This document shows, one piece after another, positions 6,193 through 9,240 of a DNA stretch of 9,240 bases. Position numbers and translations under genes: made by a program. The notes beneath the pieces are model-generated. The model did no database searches. It was not told the origin of the DNA and was given only the letters and a program-made list of their open reading frames with translations. This DNA comes from Cryomorphaceae bacterium (lineage in GTDB: Bacteria; Bacteroidota; Bacteroidia; Flavobacteriales; Schleiferiaceae), in assembly GCA_003455605.1 (NCBI GenBank), contig DMQR01000036.1, forward strand, positions 1-9,240, written 5' to 3'. Numbering within the stretch: the stretch's first letter is position 1; the number at the start of each line of letters is the position of its first letter.

Positions 6193-7298
6193 TCTAAAGG
6201 CGAGTTTTGGACTATCTCTAAGCCGTAACCGCTAACCCCAATTCTCTTGATAGGATTGTTGGTCAGTAAATCAATGTGCTTGATGCCCAGGAATCTAATG
6301 ATTTGAGCACCAACACCAAAATCACGATCGTCTTTGCTAAAACTCGACTTTTGTCCTGTGTTTCCTTTATTGAAAGAGCGAATTCTATTTAGTAATCGTT
6401 CGCCATTTGGCTCCTGATTCATGTAAATAATTGCCCCTTTTCCACGTTTGCTGATGGCCTTTAAGGCTTTCTCCAGCTGTGAGCTTTCATTACTGGTGAG
6501 CAGGTGGAAAATATCATTGGCCACCCCGGCACTTTGAATACGCACCGGGACTGTTTCCTCATCTGTCCACTCGCCTGTGGTCAAGGCAATGTGTACTTGG
6601 TGATTAGTATTTTGCTCAAAAGCATGCAAGCAGAACATGCCGTGAGGTGTCTCTATCTTGAATTTTTCGGCCAATTCGATTAGGCTTTCTTGAGCCATTC
6701 TATAAGCCACCAAATCTTCAATGGATACAATCTTTAAGTTGTGTCTCACAGCTATCTCTCGAAGTTGCGGCAAACGGGCCATGGTACCGTCATCGTTCAT
6801 GATTTCTACAATTACACCAGCAGGTTCTAATCCAGCCAATCGTGCCAAATCTACAGCCGCTTCGGTGAGGCCCACACGCCGTAAAACACCTCCTTGCTTG
6901 GCAATCAATGGAAAGATGTGACCAGGTCGGGCGAGCTGTTCAGGTTTGATAGAAGGATCCACTAATGACTTCACGGTCATGTGACGGTCGTATGCACTAA
7001 TTCCCGTAGTACAATCCCCTCCGATACGGTCAATACTCACCGTAAAGGCTGTTTTATTAGGGTCCGTATTATTGTTCACCATAGGAGGAAGCTCCAATTC
7101 CGCAGCTCGAGCAGGAAGGATAGGCGTACAAATTAATCCGCGTCCCTCGGTCGCCATGAAATTGATCATCTCAGGGCTAACTTTGGACGCAGCGGCAACA
7201 AAATCACCTTCATTCTCACGGTCCTCATCATCAACAACAATGACCACCTTACCGGCTTTGATTTCCTCTATCGCTTCTTCTATAGTATTAAAGCTCAT
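6189..7298 (-). CDS. ribB: 3,4-dihydroxy-2-butanone-4-phosphate synthase with degenerate GTP cyclohydrolase II domain
   Basis: This gene encodes a 369-residue cytoplasmic riboflavin enzyme. The N-terminal domain (1-200) is an intact RibB: DDEDRENEGD (23-32) for magnesium and substrate binding, TEGRGLIC (50-57), TTGISAYDR (97-105), RPGHIFPL (124-131) and the EIMNDDGTMAR block (165-175). It converts ribulose 5-phosphate to 3,4-dihydroxy-2-butanone 4-phosphate plus formate. The C-terminal part (about 210-365) aligns by eye with GTP cyclohydrolase II, including the late RDFGVGAQIIRFLGI and LTNNPIKRIGVSGYGLEIV blocks, but the zinc-site cysteines of the usual GDVFGSLRCDCG segment are absent (here IQSAGVANDIFHLL, 254-267) and the GRGIGL catalytic loop reads QEPNGERLL. 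RibA activity is therefore very unlikely. The same architecture is common in Flavobacteriia, where a separate RibA exists. ATG 7298 lies inside the end of the GT2 gene (11-nt overlap). Confidence 0.93.
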   Translation of the reverse strand: MSFNTIEEAIEEIKAGKVVIVVDDEDRENEGDFVAAASKVSPEMINFMATEGRGLICTPILPARAAELELPPMVNNNTDPNKTAFTVSIDRIGGDCTTGISAYDRHMTVKSLVDPSIKPEQLARPGHIFPLIAKQGGVLRRVGLTEAAVDLARLAGLEPAGVIVEIMNDDGTMARLPQLREIAVRHNLKIVSIEDLVAYRMAQESLIELAEKFKIETPHGMFCLHAFEQNTNHQVHIALTTGEWTDEETVPVRIQSAGVANDIFHLLTSNESSQLEKALKAISKRGKGAIIYMNQEPNGERLLNRIRSFNKGNTGQKSSFSKDDRDFGVGAQIIRFLGIKHIDLLTNNPIKRIGVSGYGLEIVQNSPLD

Positions 7299-8424
7299 TT
7301 TGATTTCTTTTGGTGGGTTGCCAAGCGCTAGATGACACCCCCTGTAAATAGGTTAGGTAACCTTGCAACATAGCAAGATTCATAGCGCAAAAATACACTA
7401 AAGGACCCGCACCACGATAGAAGAGTAGTTCCAACGACAATAACACCGCCACACCCATAAATGTTGGCAGCGCAAATGGAGTAAATATTAGGGCTAGGAC
7501 CCCAATAAGTAAAGCTTGAGGAGTGGTCCAGCGCAAAATTTTATGGAACAAAAAGATCCATCCAAAGGGATATGCTTTTTTAAGTAGTAAACCACGGAAA
7601 CGTTTTAGATTTTGATAATTCCCAATGCTGATGCGCTTTTTACGTTTAAATTCCTCCTGCAGTGATGTACTAACATCTTCATATCCAAAAGCAGTGTCGC
7701 TGTAGTAGATTTGCTGATCGTTCTGAATGAGTTGGACGGTTTGAAAGAAATCTTCCATGAAGGTAAGCGGAGGAATAGGCTGCCAAGCGGATTTTCGCAT
7801 GCTGTACAGACCGCCTTCCATACCCAAGCAGAAGCCGTATTTCTGGCTTTCAGATTGGCGTATTTTATTCTCAATAGTAAGGTACTGTCGCTCTGTGGTC
7901 GCTGTGGTGCCGGTGGTCTTTGCCTTGCCGTAGGTCAATGTTCCCGCAACTGCGGTGGCTTGCGAGGAGATAATTGGACCCGCCAATTCAACCAATGTAT
8001 ACTCATCAAAAATGATATTCGCATCCGTGGCAACGATTATCTCACCTGTACACAGTTCTACCAATCTATTGATAGTGGCGGACTTACCTGATCGCTGGGC
8101 ATTAATGTGCAGGTGTAGGCCAGGATATTCTTTTTGCAACTCGCGAATGATATCGTCCTGCCCGTCATCTGAAAGGTCGCTGCCTATCCATACCTCGATG
8201 AGATCTTGTGGGTATTGTGATGCGAAAATACTCCTGATTTTTTCCTCAATGATAGTACGCTCATTATATGCTGCGAACACTACGCTCACCTTCGGAAAGA
8301 AAGTCGGTGGATTGATTACAAGCGGTTTACCTGGAAAGGCCAATTGCCACAATGGATACCACAAGTAGGGGATGGTAATCCAAAGGAGACAAAGAAAAAA
8401 TACTGTTGTTGCTGCTAAGTCCAT
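7288..8424 (-). CDS. Membrane-anchored family 2 glycosyltransferase
   Basis: This gene encodes a 378-residue GT2 (GT-A fold) enzyme. An N-terminal membrane helix (about 5-30) is followed by the catalytic domain: KVSVVFAAYNE (45-55) at the nucleotide-binding strand, GSDLSDDG (81-88), the GKSATINR loop (113-120), the metal-binding TDAN (133-136, the DxD-equivalent), MEGGLYSMRKSAW (202-214), and TFMEDF (221-226), which holds the likely catalytic acid pair. The basic segment FKRKKRISIGNYQNL (259-273) takes the place of the QxxRW region of processive enzymes. Two or more helices (about 302-335 and 342-362) close the protein. This layout fits enzymes that build exopolysaccharide or a lipid-linked glycan at the inner face of the cytoplasmic membrane. 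ATG 8424 is chosen; a TTG five codons upstream is possible. The start overlaps the GT4 gene by 10 nt and the end overlaps ribB by 11 nt. The donor sugar cannot be told. Confidence 0.88.
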   Translation of the reverse strand: MDLAATTVFFLCLLWITIPYLWYPLWQLAFPGKPLVINPPTFFPKVSVVFAAYNERTIIEEKIRSIFASQYPQDLIEVWIGSDLSDDGQDDIIRELQKEYPGLHLHINAQRSGKSATINRLVELCTGEIIVATDANIIFDEYTLVELAGPIISSQATAVAGTLTYGKAKTTGTTATTERQYLTIENKIRQSESQKYGFCLGMEGGLYSMRKSAWQPIPPLTFMEDFFQTVQLIQNDQQIYYSDTAFGYEDVSTSLQEEFKRKKRISIGNYQNLKRFRGLLLKKAYPFGWIFLFHKILRWTTPQALLIGVLALIFTPFALPTFMGVAVLLSLELLFYRGAGPLVYFCAMNLAMLQGYLTYLQGVSSSAWQPTKRNQNEL

Positions 8425-9240
8425 ACCTTTTCTATACAATGCAATGTAGGCTGCATTCCAAACCTATTCAAAATATCCTCTTGGGCTTTTTGTCCCAATA
8501 ATAAGGCATGCTCGGGCTTTTGTATGAGATCTACAAGGGCCTCAATAAACTCGGCTGAAGTTTCAACAATAACAGCTTGCTTGGAGCCTTTGGTATATAT
8601 TCCCTCTGCTCCAATAGCAGTAGAAATAGAGGGCACTGCCGAGGCACTGTTCTGTAAGATTTTAATGCGCATTCCAGAGCCTGCCATTAAGGGGATAACG
8701 CTGATTCCATGATTTTGGGCGAATGCGCTAGCATCCTTTACACGTCCGTGAAAAAAGATGTTTTGCTGTTTGGGGAATTGGAAATTCTTGGGAGGATTGT
8801 TCCCGGCAATGTGAAATTCAGCTTGAGGCACTTGTTGCAGTACTTGGGGCCAGATTTCAGTCATAAACCAATTTAGTCCTTGGATAGAAGGGGCCCAATC
8901 CAATGCCCCTAAGTGATGGCAACGAAGTGGATGAATACTCGCTGGTCCAGGTATAGGTGTTACTGCTGTCGGAATAAAAGAAGCAGCTGAAGTAATGGAT
9001 TTAAACCATTGCTGGTCCTTTTCGGAGATGCACCAGATTTTGTCAACTGCATCGGATAATTGGCTCTCAAAATTTTGCAATCTTCTTGATTGGAGCTTTA
9101 AATACCATCGTTTCAATGGATTTTTCTCATTCTCAGCCAATCTTTTCCAAATCTCATGCTCCACATTGTGTGCACGTAAAATGGTTTGTTTCCCGATGCG
9201 GCGGGCTTCTTTCAAATACATGCCCATGAATGCACCTTCC
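8415..9240 (-). CDS. GT4-family glycosyltransferase (partial, N-terminus beyond right edge)
   Basis: The reading frame stays open to the right edge (Glu-Gly-Ala-Phe before the first Met at 9227), and the missing part should be the N-terminal half of the first Rossmann domain, so the Met at 9227 is internal. What remains is a GT-B fold enzyme of the GT4 type. Counting from that Met, ILRAHNVEHEIWKRLA (16-31) is a hallmark of GT4 enzymes from exosortase-linked and capsule-like glycan loci. It is followed by HLGALDWAPSIQGLNWF (105-121), the FHIAGNNPP strand, FHGRVKDASAF, and the donor-binding segment MAGSGMRIKILQNSASAVPS (181-200) with IGAEGI after it. Position 192 is Gln (CAG, 8654-8652) where most relatives have the Glu of the E-x7-E motif. 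It probably adds a sugar from a nucleotide donor to a membrane-linked acceptor. It is the first visible gene of the overlapping minus-strand run. Confidence 0.88.
   Translation of the reverse strand, partial: EGAFMGMYLKEARRIGKQTILRAHNVEHEIWKRLAENEKNPLKRWYLKLQSRRLQNFESQLSDAVDKIWCISEKDQQWFKSITSAASFIPTAVTPIPGPASIHPLRCHHLGALDWAPSIQGLNWFMTEIWPQVLQQVPQAEFHIAGNNPPKNFQFPKQQNIFFHGRVKDASAFAQNHGISVIPLMAGSGMRIKILQNSASAVPSISTAIGAEGIYTKGSKQAVIVETSAEFIEALVDLIQKPEHALLLGQKAQEDILNRFGMQPTLHCIEKVWT

Noticed and set aside
6189..7298. Bifunctional RibBA with active GTP cyclohydrolase II
   Set aside because: The three zinc cysteines and the GRGIGL catalytic loop are absent, so only the RibB activity is supported.
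7711..8091. Plus-strand open frame of 126 codons opposite the GT2 gene
   Set aside because: It is also antisense to the catalytic domain of the GT2 gene, overlaps another antisense frame, and shows no motif.
7955..8368. Plus-strand open frame of 137 codons opposite the GT2 gene
   Set aside because: It lies wholly inside a well-supported minus-strand glycosyltransferase, shows no recognisable domain, and its Cys/Ser/Arg-rich composition is typical of an antisense shadow.
1..9240. Mobile element, prophage, CRISPR or defence system
   Set aside because: No transposase, integrase, Cas or restriction motif, no spaced direct repeats, and no terminal inverted repeats or tRNA gene were seen; the genes are ordinary envelope, sugar and cofactor families.

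Overview
The window looks like chromosomal DNA of a Bacteroidota bacterium, most probably a member of Flavobacteriales. The evidence is a RibB of the flavobacterial type (intact synthase domain fused to a degenerate GTP cyclohydrolase II domain), a DUF5723-type outer-membrane protein beside a large beta-rich lipoprotein, AT-rich leaders without clear Shine-Dalgarno sites, and a TAnnTTTG-type -7 promoter element. No mobile element, RNA gene or CRISPR array is visible. All genes except one are on the minus strand.

Reading the minus strand from the right edge, a run of four tightly packed genes comes first: a GT4 glycosyltransferase (cut by the right edge), a membrane-anchored GT2 glycosyltransferase, ribB, and a membrane protein that looks like the transmembrane half of an ABC exporter without its ATPase. 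Neighbouring genes overlap by 4 to 11 nt, so they are probably one translationally coupled transcript. The two glycosyltransferases suggest assembly of a surface or secreted glycan. ribB supplies 3,4-dihydroxy-2-butanone 4-phosphate for riboflavin and may simply share the transcript.

After a 64-nt gap holding a good -7 element and an imperfect palindrome comes a second unit of two genes 12 nt apart: a 684-residue N/S/T-rich lipoprotein and a 510-residue DUF5723-like protein with a signal peptide. They are probably a co-expressed outer-membrane or cell-surface pair of unknown function.

The only plus-strand gene encodes a DUF58 protein with a vWA-type metal-binding motif. It converges on the DUF5723 gene and is divergent from a GHMP-family sugar kinase (HddA-like) cut by the left edge. 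The kinase is another likely surface-glycan gene, so both ends of the window touch sugar metabolism.

Most genes belong to recognisable families. The least explained items are the orphan exporter-like membrane domain coupled to ribB, the lipoprotein/DUF5723 pair with its palindromic promoter, and the missing canonical glutamate in the GT4 enzyme.
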